This document shows, piece by piece, positions 1-10,399 of a stretch of DNA of 64,000 bases. The notes beneath the pieces were generated by a model. That model did no database searches, was not told the origin of the DNA, and saw nothing but the letters and a program-made list of their open reading frames with translations. The stretch is from Arctopsyche grandis (taxonomy: Eukaryota > Arthropoda > Insecta > Trichoptera > Hydropsychidae). Location of the stretch: assembly GCF_051622035.1 (NCBI RefSeq), contig NC_135356.1:32098109-32162108 (forward strand), in the 5' to 3' direction. The first letter of the stretch is position 1; every line of letters starts with the position of its first letter. The position numbers and the translations under genes were made by a program.

Positions 1-175
1 ACAACTACGGAACATTTTTCAAAATGTTCTCCCACATACTCGGCGTTATTGGCTCGATCTTATAAAGCTGATTAAACTTACAGTAAACTATGGCATCATT
101 TGGCAATTAGTATTGTTGTCGAGTTGTTATTACGACACTTTGGGGAACCTCTTCACCGGTTGCTATTTAGGTCTG
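1..175 (-). pseudogene. O-GlcNAc transferase (OGT) exon fragment, copy 1
   Basis: Read on the minus strand this gives a recognisable piece of the OGT catalytic domain, including [31 protein letters not shown] and [13 protein letters not shown] transfers GlcNAc from UDP-GlcNAc to serine and threonine of nuclear and cytosolic proteins. Here there is a stop where a glycine is expected after TRQQY and another after KNVP, and no continuing catalytic sequence, so it cannot make a working enzyme. It is cut by the window start. A longer, independently decayed copy lies at 21500-21895. Identification is from remembered OGT family sequence; the loss of function is visible directly. Confidence 0.8.
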
Positions 176-689
176 AAGCTTTTCCAACCCATGCCTCATA
201 TGGTTCTCTGACAGGTCTTTAGTAAGAAGTATCGTCCTGGCCATAGATATAGAAGAACTTATTATAGAATAACTTATGTTATTCTATATACATATATCTA
301 TGTATGGTCCTGGCACTTTCTACGATGGTTCGGTTGTCACGCTCCGCTCTGCAATTACATATGTACATATGTATGTTCCGCCTTTGTTCTTGTCGGAAAG
401 CTCTCCTTTCTAAATGTTTTGCCCCATGGGTATTAAAAGTACGTCGCTATTTTTGCTAGCCTCTGGATTGTAGGGAGTAGCATTTAAATCCCAAAGTGAT
501 GGAGTTGCGGTGGCCACCTTTATTACTTTAATTACTTTTTATTTATTCTCTATTGACACCATTACTCCATCTTTGATTGTGATATAATTTATCATTAATA
601 GTCTAGGTAATTTTTTTTTGCCGACACATTAACATGTCTAATCGAATCGACGGCACGAGAGACAACCTTCAAATCACAAACTAGAACGC

Positions 690-960
690 GTTGAATCATT
701 CATCGAAAGATGTAGATTATATACCGAACATGGGGACGGTATACATATGTATAATCGGCTTCAACTAATCTTCTCGCAATACTCGGTTCGAATATATTTG
801 ACGGCTCAATGTAACAATCGTCATAAACGTCGTCATCGTCTATGCAATTTCTATTACTGCACAGAGATAGACGACCTAGATCATCGTTAATATTTTGGTC
901 GGAAAGTTTAATGTTGCGTGTTTCAACACGAAAGTCATTTTGACGAATTATTCTCTAAAC
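690..960 (-). pseudogene. Unidentified exon-like stretch, copy 1
   Basis: On the minus strand this aligns with the 81-codon open frame at 22592-22837, sharing the acidic run DDDDVYDDCYIEPS and ARRLVEADY. I do not recognise the protein. The aspartate-rich centre and conservation of frame between two otherwise diverged copies suggest it came from a coding exon. It sits next to the OGT fragment in both copies but nothing shows that the two belong to one gene. Confidence 0.4.
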
Positions 961-1377
961 TATAGTGAGTTTTACTATATTATACAAATATTTTGCATAC
1001 GCGATATTATAATAGTTGGACTAGGGTCGCCTGCAAAATCAGTTTGTTGGTGATTTTGTGTGATTGGTTCTTTTTTACAACTTATCCGACTGCAAATAGC
1101 GGTGGCTTGTGCGAATTATGAAACGGTGATTTTGTTACTGAAAAAATGTATGTGAATAAACTTTGCACACAACTATATAAAATTAAAATAAATGTTTCTT
1201 TTTAATTTTTTTTTATATCGTTTACATAGAATTCATTATCTTTGCGATCATCACATGCATAGGATTTTCATTAACTTTTATCCATTGAATAATTAGTTCC
1301 ATAATAAAGAAAATCAGTCACAACAAATTTGAACGTGACCAAATTTATATTTGACATATCATGAAATAGTCGAATTT

Positions 1378-2690
1378 CTAGTTGGTTCGGTTGTCGGAAC
1401 GTAGCATAGCAAGACAAGCGATACGACGATCACCACCCAAACACGGTTCAATCAGGTACACAACGATACATGGAGCATTACCCTCTTCATCATCATTTCC
1501 AACACTTTCACTTATACATGATCCGACAGGTGCATTAGCTGGATTGGAATTACCATCTGCTTCTGAATAAGTAATGACAAAATATTTATATTCAATGGAA
1601 CGGTTGTGAAAAAGAGGCTGCATATTTGACAAATCTAAAATTTAAGCTCACCATGATCACTTTGTTGAGCAGTAGGTGTAGGAGGATGATCAGGCGTAGA
1701 AGGAGGTGCCATAGGTGAAGGAGCAGGTCTCTCCGTAGGAGTAGCGGGGGGTGGTGGTCGAGCTCCCCCTGAACCTTCACCATTAAGTAAAGTACGGTCC
1801 AGCAGCACATTACTCAACGCAGGAGCTAATATTCCTCGACATATCTGAATTTCAAAGAATACATATATTATTTATCATAAAATATATCGTAAATTTCTAC
1901 AAAACATGGTGAAATGAAAGTTTACCTGATGGTATAATTTGAGAATTTCCGTTGAAGTATTTTCAGGTAATGCATTGAACCAGTCATCGAGAGGTTCACT
2001 GCGAGATGTGCAAGGAACTCGATAAAGACCATATTTAGAAACTCGCGCCACTGGTGCGTGGCGACCCAGACGGCACTGTTCATAAGCAGCCGAAAGATCT
2101 CGAAAGAAGTATTGTACTTTTGAAATTAAAACAGCACTATCAGGAACTAAAACGACGTATCCAACATCACGCGAGTATGCATCTAAATTAAAAATATTTA
2201 AAAAAAGGTCGTATTCAAGCTGCGATAGAAGGATCGTCTTGAAAATATCTGCAAATTGTGGCATTCGAAATACTTATTTTATGCGCTCGATGGTATCTTA
2301 TCGCGCATTGTCATTTTTAAGGAATCTCATTCTCTATCGTTTATAATCCATGAACGAGTACAGCATGTGGACTAATTTTTCTGTATAAATTTCTGCTAAC
2401 TCGAATGGAACTGTGATCCGGTCCTTCAAATAAGCACCACTCGTTCCTGGATAACCTAGCTACATTAGTTGAATTTTTGGTTGTCGGGTGACTGTTTGCC
2501 ACACCTTCCATCTAACTGCCGACTTTTGAATACATATGTAATAAAATCGTGCAAACGAAGCACCAGTTATATCCTTAATTGTGTGATCGGGTACTAGAAA
2601 ATGTCCCTTCCATCGCATGAAAACGAAATCGGTCGAAGCCAACGCGTCATAGTTGAACGTGTCCGAGTTCGAAGGTTCTGCATACATACT
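1378..2690 (-). pseudogene. MED13 (Mediator kinase-module subunit) multi-exon fragment
   Basis: Four exon-like pieces in MED13 order read leftward on the minus strand. 2460-2690 contains [20 protein letters not shown] and [10 protein letters not shown]. 1926-2264 contains DSAVLI, YFFRDLSAAYEQCRLGRHAP and DDWFNALPENTS and ends at a CAG|GTAAAC donor. 1652-1844 starts after a TTCAG acceptor, is rich in proline (PPPPATPTERPAPSPMAPPS) and ends ATG|GTGAGC. 1378-1562 starts after TTATTCAG and contains APCIVVYLIEP and RRIACLAML. MED13 links the CDK8 kinase module to Mediator in the nucleus. Retained introns show a DNA-level copy, not a retrocopy. Only a small part of this large (well over 1500 residue) protein is present, so I call it a gene fragment. 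Confidence 0.8.
2251..2330. repeat. Short block shared with 21411-21487
   Basis: CTGCAAATTGTGGCATTCGA and the following TATCTTATCGCGCATTGTC recur at 21411-21487 with few changes. In copy 1 the block overlaps the upstream end of the MED13 exon at 1926-2264; in copy 2 it lies beside the OGT fragment, so its order differs from the rest of the backbone. A further partial duplication of the neighbouring sequence (TCGTATTCAAGCTGCGATAG) occurs at 2211 and again at 2936. Confidence 0.7.
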
Positions 2691-2699
2691 TTAAAAGTC

Positions 2700-4280
2700 T
2701 AATTTTCTTCATTCATATTAGTATTCCGCAGAGCATTACATTTTCTGCAAGACATGGCTAGCATCGGCGACACCGGAGTTAGGACTCGACATTTGAGACC
2801 TTTTCTCTCTTAATATTCTTTTGATGCATGTAGCAAGTTACCCAGATCGCTTCTCACACAATATATGTACATAGATCTGTAGCACGCTGATCTAAATTAC
2901 TTTGCAATTTAAATTAAAAATATTTAAAAAAAAATCGTATTCAAGCTGCGATAGAAGGATCGTCTTGCCATATCATGTCGTCTTCGTACATCACGTTGTA
3001 GTCTCTTTTGGATATAACTTCCACCGGAGTGTATGAAAATCCATCGGATGTATGAAAATCATTATACCTAATATTTGGTTTAATGGTTGCCAAGACGTTA
3101 TTGTAACTTGAATAAGAGCGTTGAATATTTCTTTGGCGGTCTGTAATTTTTAATAAATCTTTTGGTGTTTTTGTTGGAAATATGTAATCAAACTTGCGGG
3201 TCTTGTCATTTGACTGATTTTATAATTAAGTGAAAGATTTCGCTGTATTTCAGATGTTTCAGGTAATGCATTTTCGAAATCGTCTATCTACAATTACTAA
3301 TTCTTAAACTTCCATGTAATTCCCACAGGGTTTTGTTAGTAACCTTGTTTTCGCCTCCATATACCATTTCCACAAGATTGTTATTGGCTTCTTTCCCCCT
3401 TTTGGTTCAGTGACTGAAAATCGTGATCTGATTTCCATCCATATCCACTCTTCAGGTCGCTACGTTTACCGACGCACAGGGTGGGAGTGGGGGTTGAATC
3501 CACATTTTCGAATAGTGTTTATTCATATTAGCTAGTCACCCACAGTGAATTCCTTTCTTTGTAACCATTACAACCTATGAGCGATTGTAATGGTTACAAA
3601 TCTACAATCGATGTTAAATAAATGGTCACAATTACAATCTCCAATCTGGACACTTGACCAACGGAAATTAGGCCGACCAGCTTAGATTTTTAAGCCCGCC
3701 TCCTTCCACCGCAGAAGAGGGAGTTGCGGCACGTCATCGTAGACGTGTCCTGAGGTTTGCCCCATTTTCGTTACCTTTCTGCCAAATGAAACCAAATATT
3801 TGTTTCAAGTGTATGTTTTTTTATGTCAATGGATACGAGTCACTTATTTGAAAAAAGGAAGATTACTTCACTTTAAGAGTACGGCAGTCATGGAGTGCAT
3901 TTTATGGTGGTTTTCACGGCACGTTGATTCAGTTAGACTTATTATAATATCTTTACTGGCTAATTCATACGGCGATACTCGTTTCGAGTTTCGCATGTGT
4001 ACATTCGTGCTGTATTTGACTTGAATTATTCGTAAGATTATTCTCTTGCGATGGATGCAGAGCTTTGTTTTTATACTGATTAAGATGATTTGTCTTGTTT
4101 AACATATCACTGGAAAGATCAAAAACCATCAAAAACGAATTATCTATTATAAAATATAGGTATGTATGTACATATATAAAAACAAACTTTCATTTATGTA
4201 CGACTATAACATTAAATATATTTTAATAATATAAATTGTAACGATGTGTACTCAAACTGAACATCCTTTGGATATAATTA
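2700..4280. other. No confident gene; degenerate duplicated pieces
   Basis: Contains a partial second copy of the AAGCTGCGATAGAAGGATCG region (about 2905-2970), an ATACGAAGACGACATGAT-type stretch on the minus strand nearby, and at 3730-3780 a block (GTAGACGTGTCCT ... TCTGCCAAATGA) shared with 23385-23445. Bases 3883-3925 resemble 5033-5060 (ATGGTGGTTTTCNC). No sustained reading frame with recognisable domains was seen. The remainder is AT-rich with TACATATG-type simple repeats. Confidence 0.5.
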
Positions 4281-4282
4281 TT

Positions 4283-4735
4283 CAGTCTTTTTTAGAAGAC
4301 TAACAGTATCCTGTAAATTTTGTGGAAGAAACAATCCTTTTTCAGTGATTATTCCAGCTATTAATGCAGCAGGATTCTATGTTCTCCGATGTGGGTCATT
4401 TCTTTTTCAGGTTTTTCACCTGTTTTTATATGATCTCCGCTTACAATTGACATATGTATTGAGGTCAAAGGAGCGGCTACGTAAAATGGCACCGAGTGAT
4501 GCTTTGCAAGCACGGCAATTTGATGAATACCGATTTTATTGGCTGTATCACCATTAGCTGCCACCCTATCAGCTCCCACGATTACGGCTGTAATATTCCT
4601 CGTTTTCATTAATGCCGCCACCATACTATCTACAATTAAAGTAGAAGGAATGTTTTCGTGAACTTGTTCGTAGGCTGTCAAACGAGCACCTTGATTGTAC
4701 GGTCTTGTTTCAGTACAATACACGTGATCTAATTT
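4283..4735 (-). pseudogene. Methylthioribose-1-phosphate isomerase (MRI1/MtnA) 3' exon fragment
   Basis: Minus-strand reading gives the C-terminal part of MRI1, the methionine-salvage enzyme that converts methylthioribose-1-phosphate to methylthioribulose-1-phosphate. Recognisable motifs are [53 protein letters not shown] and [11 protein letters not shown]. The conserved C and D of the family active site (TETRP context and GADRV) are present. After THIGEHRI the frame breaks at about 4383, where the short segment before ITEKGLFLPQNLQDTV is missing, and that tail continues in another frame to a stop near 4290. No upstream two-thirds of the gene lies next to it. I read it as a broken copy; a terminal exon with a recent frameshift is less likely. 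Confidence 0.85.
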
Positions 4736-4884
4736 CGCTGACGTTTCCTTTCGTCAACTTGGATTTGTCTTGACATAAAGGTATTTTATTGGCGATTAGG
4801 CGGTAAAATTTATTTCTTAGAATGATCTTACAATAGTTTTCTTTATTTTCTTTGTTTGTGTATTTTGTGGGGCGTTCTTTTCTC

Positions 4885-5091
4885 TCACCCATAAATAATA
4901 TGGCGTTCTCTAACTTTGCCAAGTGTTTCTGGTGTATAAAACATACATAGGTATTCATATAAAAGAAACAACACATTATTCATTAATCCTGGCAAAGATG
5001 AACCAGCTTCAACCATAATAACCCAATGATTGAGTGTATTGTATGGTGGTTTTCGCTCCTCGTAGCCGTTTACGTAACCTTTTTTATACAT
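4885..5091 (-). pseudogene. Unidentified exon-like open stretch
   Basis: Minus-strand open frame of 68 codons containing GYEERKPPYNTLNHWVIMVE and GSSLPGL. I do not recognise it. A decayed relative of its central part lies at 3883-3925, which argues for duplicated coding debris rather than random open frame. No start context or complete gene structure is visible. Confidence 0.3.
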
Positions 5092-5118
5092 ATGTTATGG
5101 AGCTTTTACCAAACGTAT

Positions 5119-5558
5119 TGTGGCGAACGGGTTTACGCGCGCGTGATGTAGAGGGCGTTATACGTCGTTATTCTTCCAAGGGTCGGGTTATGTAGAAACG
5201 TTATGTGGATAGTTATATATATATGTATAGTTATATATATGTATATAGTCGGGGAGGTTCCTGACTGCAAGTCGTCTTTGTTGATAACAGCTTCCTCGTG
5301 CTCGGGAAGCTGGCTCTGCGGTCGTCTTCTCGTTCCTCTCACGGCTGAGGTTTCTCCGGAAACGGCGCGAGGAATGCAGGGGACGTTGTGCTGGAACTCA
5401 GGGGAGGGAGTGATGCTACACTCGACCTCGCGGCGGTTCTTCAGCATGGAGGGTGATAGATCTCTGGGCCCCGTCTCCCCCTGGCTTTTCCCTGGGTGGC
5501 CACTCGAAATAAAAGGCGAGTGTTGCCCTATGGGACGATGGGGGAACGTCGCGTTACA
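5119..5558. mobile_element. Solo LTR, family 1, copy 1 (440 bp)
   Basis: Starts TGTGGCGAACGGGTTTACGC and ends GTCGCGTTACA, the TG...CA ends of an LTR, and is bracketed by the 4-bp duplication GTAT (5115-5118 and 5559-5562). It aligns with the 499 bp copy at 8298-8796: CGTTATACGTCGTTATTCTT, GGGGAGGTTCCTGACTGCAA and the GC-rich middle are shared. No internal retroviral-type domain lies next to it, so it is a solo LTR left by recombination between the two LTRs of an element. A 4-bp duplication fits Ty3/Gypsy-like integrases, but the family is not proved. The copy has a TATATATATG microsatellite near 5215. Confidence 0.85.
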
Positions 5559-5562
5559 GTAT

Positions 5563-6825
5563 TTATTTAATGTTATGGAACTGTTGCCAAACAGTTTTCA
5601 CTTAATTTTAAACTACATTACATTCATAGATTTAATGTTGAATAATATGTTTATGAAGAAAAAAAGAGAATATCAGTTAAACATTGCCATTGTGAATAAG
5701 ATCAGTGATGGAGTTGCGGTCGCCATGCCTCTTATATTATCATTTGTATATGTAATATTTGTATGTAGTTTTTGTCATACTGGGTCATAGTGACACAACA
5801 TTTGTACCAAAACCTTCGCTTGACCACAAATTTATTTCCCAACTACTCACCAAACAAATTCTTTATAATATACATATTATATATTATATTTGTATGAAGA
5901 TTTTGTGGTTAATAGATGTGAACAAATATACCTACGTATATAAAGAGTTGTATTCGTCTGCAAATGGAACTTTAAAGACCTGTACATTTTCCACTAATTA
6001 AATTTACACGTAGGTGTGTACGATTTTTCTTGTTGTATTTATGTATGAATATATACGTGTGTGTATCTCTTATTTATGTGTTTGAGGTAGAGTTCATTCC
6101 ATTTGAAAAACAGCATGAATGATTTTTTTCAAAATATAAAGCAAATTTATTTGGTATGGGTTTGATGGCAATCTACATATATGTTAATTGTAAACATGTA
6201 TAATAATCATGTTTTTACTATAATTTTTGTACATATCTTAAACTGTGTAGTCCACTAGTTTCTTTGGAGCAATCTGGAAGACGATTGTGCATGATTAATT
6301 TAAATAAATAAATAAAAATAAAATTTGCAAAAGAGCGTAACCTATTTAATTTCAAGTAAAAATTGCGTTTGCAATTTACCTTTTATTTGTAATGGGTTTT
6401 GAATTTATATTTTGTAAATGTGATGTGAGTTTGATCGCATTTGTACCTGTGTGTCCAATTTTACTTGATGTTTTACATTTATATTTGTTAATAAAATTGA
6501 ATTTGTCAAAAAAAAAGTACAATTTCGTATTATTTGTAATCTTATGTTTTTCATTATATTTTCACCGTTAATTGTTCAGAAATGATTTTTTGCTTTTATA
6601 AATGTAAATAAAATTGAATTTACAAAAAAATAACACTATCGTATTATTTTCATCCTGATGCTTTTAATTATATCTCTTACAAAGTGTACCCAAAAGTAGA
6701 AGAATATCCATGCAGAATATCCACAGTAGAGTAAGTATAAAATTCTCATTATGCTTCCTTACCAAAATCTCAATTTATGATTATGAATAAGGATTGATTT
6801 ATTTCATCATAATTGACAGGACGCC
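5563..6825. repeat. Shared backbone block B, copy 1
   Basis: Diverged direct repeat of 25525-26784, collinear from TTATTTAATGTTATGGAACT to AATTGACAG. It contains short open frames (such as ELLPNSFHLILNYITFIDLM) conserved between copies, of unknown meaning. Near 6248-6325 it includes TTTGGAGCAATCTG ... ATTAATTTAAATAAATAAA, which matches the 3' end of LINE B (13441 onward), so at least part of the block is an old LINE 3' end. Copy 2 is interrupted exactly at the block's right edge by hAT-3. The right-arm image of copy 1 (62822-64000) is cut by the window edge. Confidence 0.85.
6241..6325 (+). mobile_element. Old LINE 3' end related to LINE B
   Basis: CTTTGGAGCAATCTGGAAGA, then GATTGTGC, then ATTAATTTAAATAAATAAAT matches the 3' terminus of LINE B at 13437-13502, including the (AAAT)n-type tail. 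The 5' half of the stem that LINE B forms here has decayed. Equivalent copies are at 26202-26280 and, inverted, 63322-63406. No reverse-transcriptase coding sequence is attached, so this is a strongly 5'-truncated insertion or tail remnant. Confidence 0.6.
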
Positions 6826-6829
6826 GAAA

Positions 6830-8035
6830 CAAAGTAAACCTTTTACAAAAGTAAAATCTGTTCTTATTTCGATGATCAATCAATCATCGTTAACGTTTCT
6901 TCCTTGTCATTTTCTTCCTAGTGAATGATATTGGAAAAGTGGCAACACTGTTACCACTCAACTGTCAAAATTTATAAAATTACTAAGGAATGCTTGTGAA
7001 ATTGTATTTTCGCCTGTATAATTAAATATATCCAATTGAACCAATTGGACTACAAATTCGTCATAAGGATAGGGAAAATATATTTTAACTAGGGACATAA
7101 TACATACATACACATTCCGGAAGTCACGTCTTGAATGCATGGGCAGGTAAGACAAATCCTAAATTATTTTTTTTTAAATCTTGTTCTCGACGTTAGGATC
7201 TTTTTAATGTTTTCATAAATACTCGTGATAAATCTGCATTAAATAGTTTATACAAATATTAAAATTTTTCGAGTAAAATCATCATTTGAAAATATTATTC
7301 AAAATATCTAACTACATAGGTCTATTATTATAATTATGAAAAAATATTCGTTTAACCGCATTTCTTAAGAGGGTGACTTTTTGATCCTTATTGCTTTAAA
7401 ATGCTTAATGATTCACATGATTGAATCGATTTTGAATGATGATTTGGGTGAACTATCATCAATGTGCACATATTTTCAATGAAGTAATATAAAAGAACAC
7501 TCAATTTACAAAAGCAAAAAACAATAAACTAAGATATTATTATTTAGGTGAGATAGTTTATTGTAGCGAAGATGTAAAAACATATTATCATTAAATAGCA
7601 GCGATATAAACACAACTGCGATTTTGAGATTCATCCGATTACTCTGTGGTCATGTAGAAATGCGATTTCCCGAAGAAGCAGAGCTGATTTTGTACACGGA
7701 AAAGATTAATTAGACAGCCTGGTAATTAAATATAGGTATAAACAATTATTTAATACCAATTAGTGAAAAAATATGATCGCAAATATGCATAAACAATATC
7801 GTGATCTTAAATTTATAGTTGCCGAGAAATTAAAGGCTGATTCAATTCAAACATTTACATTCAAGTCATTACAAGTCATACATTTCATGCAGGAAATACG
7901 TTGACTTACATGTGGTGTATAAATATTGATTGGGTCGATAAGAACAGGACAAGAAAAAATGATTATTGAAATAGTCTCAATAAATTATTCAAATCTTCAT
8001 AGTAAAAATATTTCATTATTTTTAGTGTCGCAATT
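6830..8035. other. AT-rich stretch, no recognisable gene
   Basis: About 1.2 kb of AT-rich sequence with no domain I recognise. A minus-strand open stretch at 6958-7155 (VQLVQLDIFNYTGENTISQA) has a possible TATACAG acceptor inside it, which could mark an exon end, but I cannot name it. The same sequence recurs inverted at 61612-62817. Confidence 0.5.
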
Positions 8036-8037
8036 AA

Positions 8038-9757
8038 TATTTATTTATTTCATAGTTTTGAAGAACCTATTGCGCCACAATGGCCTACATTTGATGATGA
8101 AAAACAGAAAAATAAAAAATAAAATACATAAAATAAAAAGCAAAAATAGAAAAACATGATAAAATGAAAAAATAAAAATAAAAATAATAAATAAGAAAAA
8201 GAATAAGTGTACAAACGTGTAATTATCAAAAATCACATTCTTAGTTTCATATTGAACAAAAGAGAAATAGTACATAAAGAGGAAGAAAAAGAAAAAGTGT
8301 GACGAACGGATTTACGCGCGTCGTGTAGAGGGCGTTATACGTCGTTATTCTTCCAAGAGTCGAGTTATGTAGAAACGTGGACTAACCTTGGGATAGTTAT
8401 ATATATATATATATATATATGTATATAGTCGGGGAGGTTCCTGACTGCAAGTCGTCTGCGTTGATAACAGCTTCCTCGTGCTCGGGAAACTGGCTCTGCG
8501 GTCGTCTTCTCGTTGAAGCACCGCTGGTCGGGTCACAGCAGCGGGAGGGGGGAGGCAGGAGACAAACTCCGTACTGCCTCGTGTGGACACAAGATGGCGA
8601 TCTCTGGGCGTCTCTGAAGACGCTCGGCGGAGATGCTGGAGGTAGGTCTGTCCCGGCTGACGGCTGGATGTAGAGAGAGCTGCTCTCGATACTTCTCGAG
8701 AGGGGTATGGTGTTGGCACGGTAAAGTAACTGGTGCCACCCTAAAGATTACTACCGCTACCAACTGAAGGGACACTCGGGAGAACGTCGCGTTACAAAAG
8801 TAAAATAAAATAAAACAAAATATAAATAAAAATAAAATCACAGCGAGGCTCAAATGAAGAGAGTAGATTAAGATTCCACTCATACATCACATTCAAATTA
8901 AGAAAGTAATGATGAGCTCAGGTCACCAGATAAATATGTTAAAATAATATCCGATAACCTACGCTCACCTAGGTGGAAAATATCGCATTCAGGGACGGCA
9001 GCAACGATTTCATTGAGAAGTCGAATAGCTCTTGGTATAGGAGCCATTCGAAAAATAACTGTGCGGGCAGGAGGTACAGCCATCAAATGATGATGTCTAC
9101 CACACACATAGTTATTAGGGACATAAAGTCCCAACTGCTCCAGCAACAACGGGCATGACGTATTACCACGCAGTAGCTGGAGAACGAAACGAATGAACGA
9201 GAAGTTTCTCCGAAGTTCAAGGGAATTATACCCAAGCGTGCCCAAAAGCAAAGGAGTAGGATAGAGATATGGGTAGTACCCATACTCTTTCTTATATAGA
9301 AAACGAAGAAATGCTTTTTGCACTTTTTCGATAATTAGAGAGTAGTTTGCTTTATGCGGATTCCACACAATCGCATTATACTCTAGCTTACCTCTAACAA
9401 GCGAGTTGAAAAGCAAGCGAGAAGACAAGGGGCTGGAGAATAACCTAGCGTATCTCATGACAAATCCAAGTTGACAAAAAGGAAACGTCAGCGACTGTCT
9501 TGATGTGGTTGTGAAAGGTGAATTGAGGATCAAAAGTGATACCCAAGTCGACCATAGATTCCACACGCGTCAACAACACGGATCCAATGGAATATCCGTG
9601 ATAATAGAGCAAATTCGCACGTCTATAACTCATAATGGCACATTTACTAGTATTCAGTTCAAGCCCTAAACTGGAACTGAACTCTAAAACAGCGTTAATA
9701 TCCGCTTGAAGGAGAGAGGCTTGCCTCTCATCCTTAACAGCAAAGAATAATTTAACA
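8038..9757 (-). mobile_element. LINE A, 3' portion (reverse transcriptase C-terminus and 3' UTR)
   Basis: Minus-strand jockey-like non-LTR retrotransposon. From 9757 leftward it encodes KLFFAVKDERQASLLQADIN, DLGITFDPQFTFHNHI, RGKLEYNAIVWNPHKANYSL and LRFLYKKEYGYYPYLYP, the thumb and C-terminal region of this reverse-transcriptase family. The frame shifts near 9470 (T-run before the GTCAACTTGG segment), so the ORF is broken into 9445-9633 and 8898-9566. A solo LTR (8298-8796) splits the 3' UTR. The end at about 8038 is the terminal (AAAT)n tail preceded by GGCGCAATAGGTTCTTC. It continues upstream at 13503 once LINE B is removed. Confidence 0.85.
8298..8796. mobile_element. Solo LTR, family 1, copy 2 (499 bp), nested in LINE A
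   Basis: TGTGACGAACGGATTTACGC to CGTCGCGTTACA, flanked by the 4-bp duplication AAAG (8294-8297 and 8797-8800). Same family as 5119-5558 but longer, with an extra segment around 8515-8740. It carries a (TA)n microsatellite at 8398-8420. The sequence on either side rejoins as the A-rich 3' UTR of LINE A, so LINE A was in place first. No internal retroelement coding sequence is present. Confidence 0.88.
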
Positions 9758-10399
9758 GTTTTAATAGTTCTTGTGAGCTTTTACAATATGATCTTAATGC
9801 TCTTCATGATTGGTCGTTAACCAACTGCTTGCCTCTTAATGTCTCCAAGTGCAAGGTTATGTGTTACTCCAGATCCAGATCCACCCCCGATCGTACCTTT
9901 CTATATCTTGTTGGTAACTTTTTATTGAACTGGATGGATTCAACTGTTGATCTTGAAGTTGCATTCTAGAGTGACCTAAATTTCTCTGTTCATATCGACT
10001 CTGTGTGTTCCTCTGCCTCACGAATGCTTGGGTTTGTCTTTCGTAATTCTCGACACTACCATAATCCCGCTGTTTTGAGATTGCTGTACAATGCTCTAGT
10101 TAGGAGTATCTTGGAATACGCCTCTATAATCTGGAATCCTTACACTAAGTCTCTATCTGTGAAGCTTGAACTTGCCCAAAGACGATTTCTCAGACTGCTT
10201 TATAAGGAGCAATATGGGATTTACCCATACTTATTTCCATCAAAATTCGTCATGGGTATGGTCGGCTACACTTCTCTTGACCACAGGAGGAGTGTTGCCC
10301 TCATCAAGTTCTCGTTTTCCATATTTAGAGGCTGTATCTCCTGTCCGTCTATCCTGGCTGAGTTGGGCCTTCATGCTCCAGAGAGTGTGGTATGGACCC
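9758..10399 (+). mobile_element. LINE B, 5'-truncated, upstream part
   Basis: Plus-strand copy of a LINE related to LINE A. It encodes LHDWSLTNCLPLNVSKCKVM, then after a stop near 9969 SRMLGFVFRNSRHY, RSILEYASIIWNPYTKSLSV and RFLRLLYKEQYGIYPYLFP, all reverse-transcriptase C-terminal region. It starts abruptly in the middle of the RT, typical of 5' truncation during target-primed reverse transcription. Removing 9758-13502 rejoins LINE A codons across FADYV|KLFF with AACA repeated on both sides (9754-9757 and 13503-13506), the likely target duplication. hAT-1 interrupts it at 10400. Confidence 0.85.

Larger units (their letters stand above)
1..1110. repeat. Shared backbone block A, copy 1
   Basis: Diverged direct repeat of 21730-23070. 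It covers the OGT fragment, a run around 430-620 (GTACGTCGCTATTTTTGC onward), the 686-960 open stretch and 1022-1110 (CCTGCAAAATCAGTTTGTTG onward). Copy 2 has extra sequence at 21935-22036 (a small transposon) and around 22520-22600. Bases 175-640 hold no gene I can recognise. The two copies differ by many substitutions and small indels, so this duplication is much older than the giant inverted repeat. Confidence 0.85.

Noticed and set aside
5203..5790. 195-codon open frame crossing the solo LTR into block B
   Set aside because: It runs over the LTR/flank boundary with its target duplication, so it cannot be an ancestral gene; chance open frame.
8045..8275. Hydrophobic, membrane-like open frame (phenylalanine and isoleucine runs)
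   Set aside because: It is the translation of the A-rich 3' UTR of LINE A on the opposite strand.
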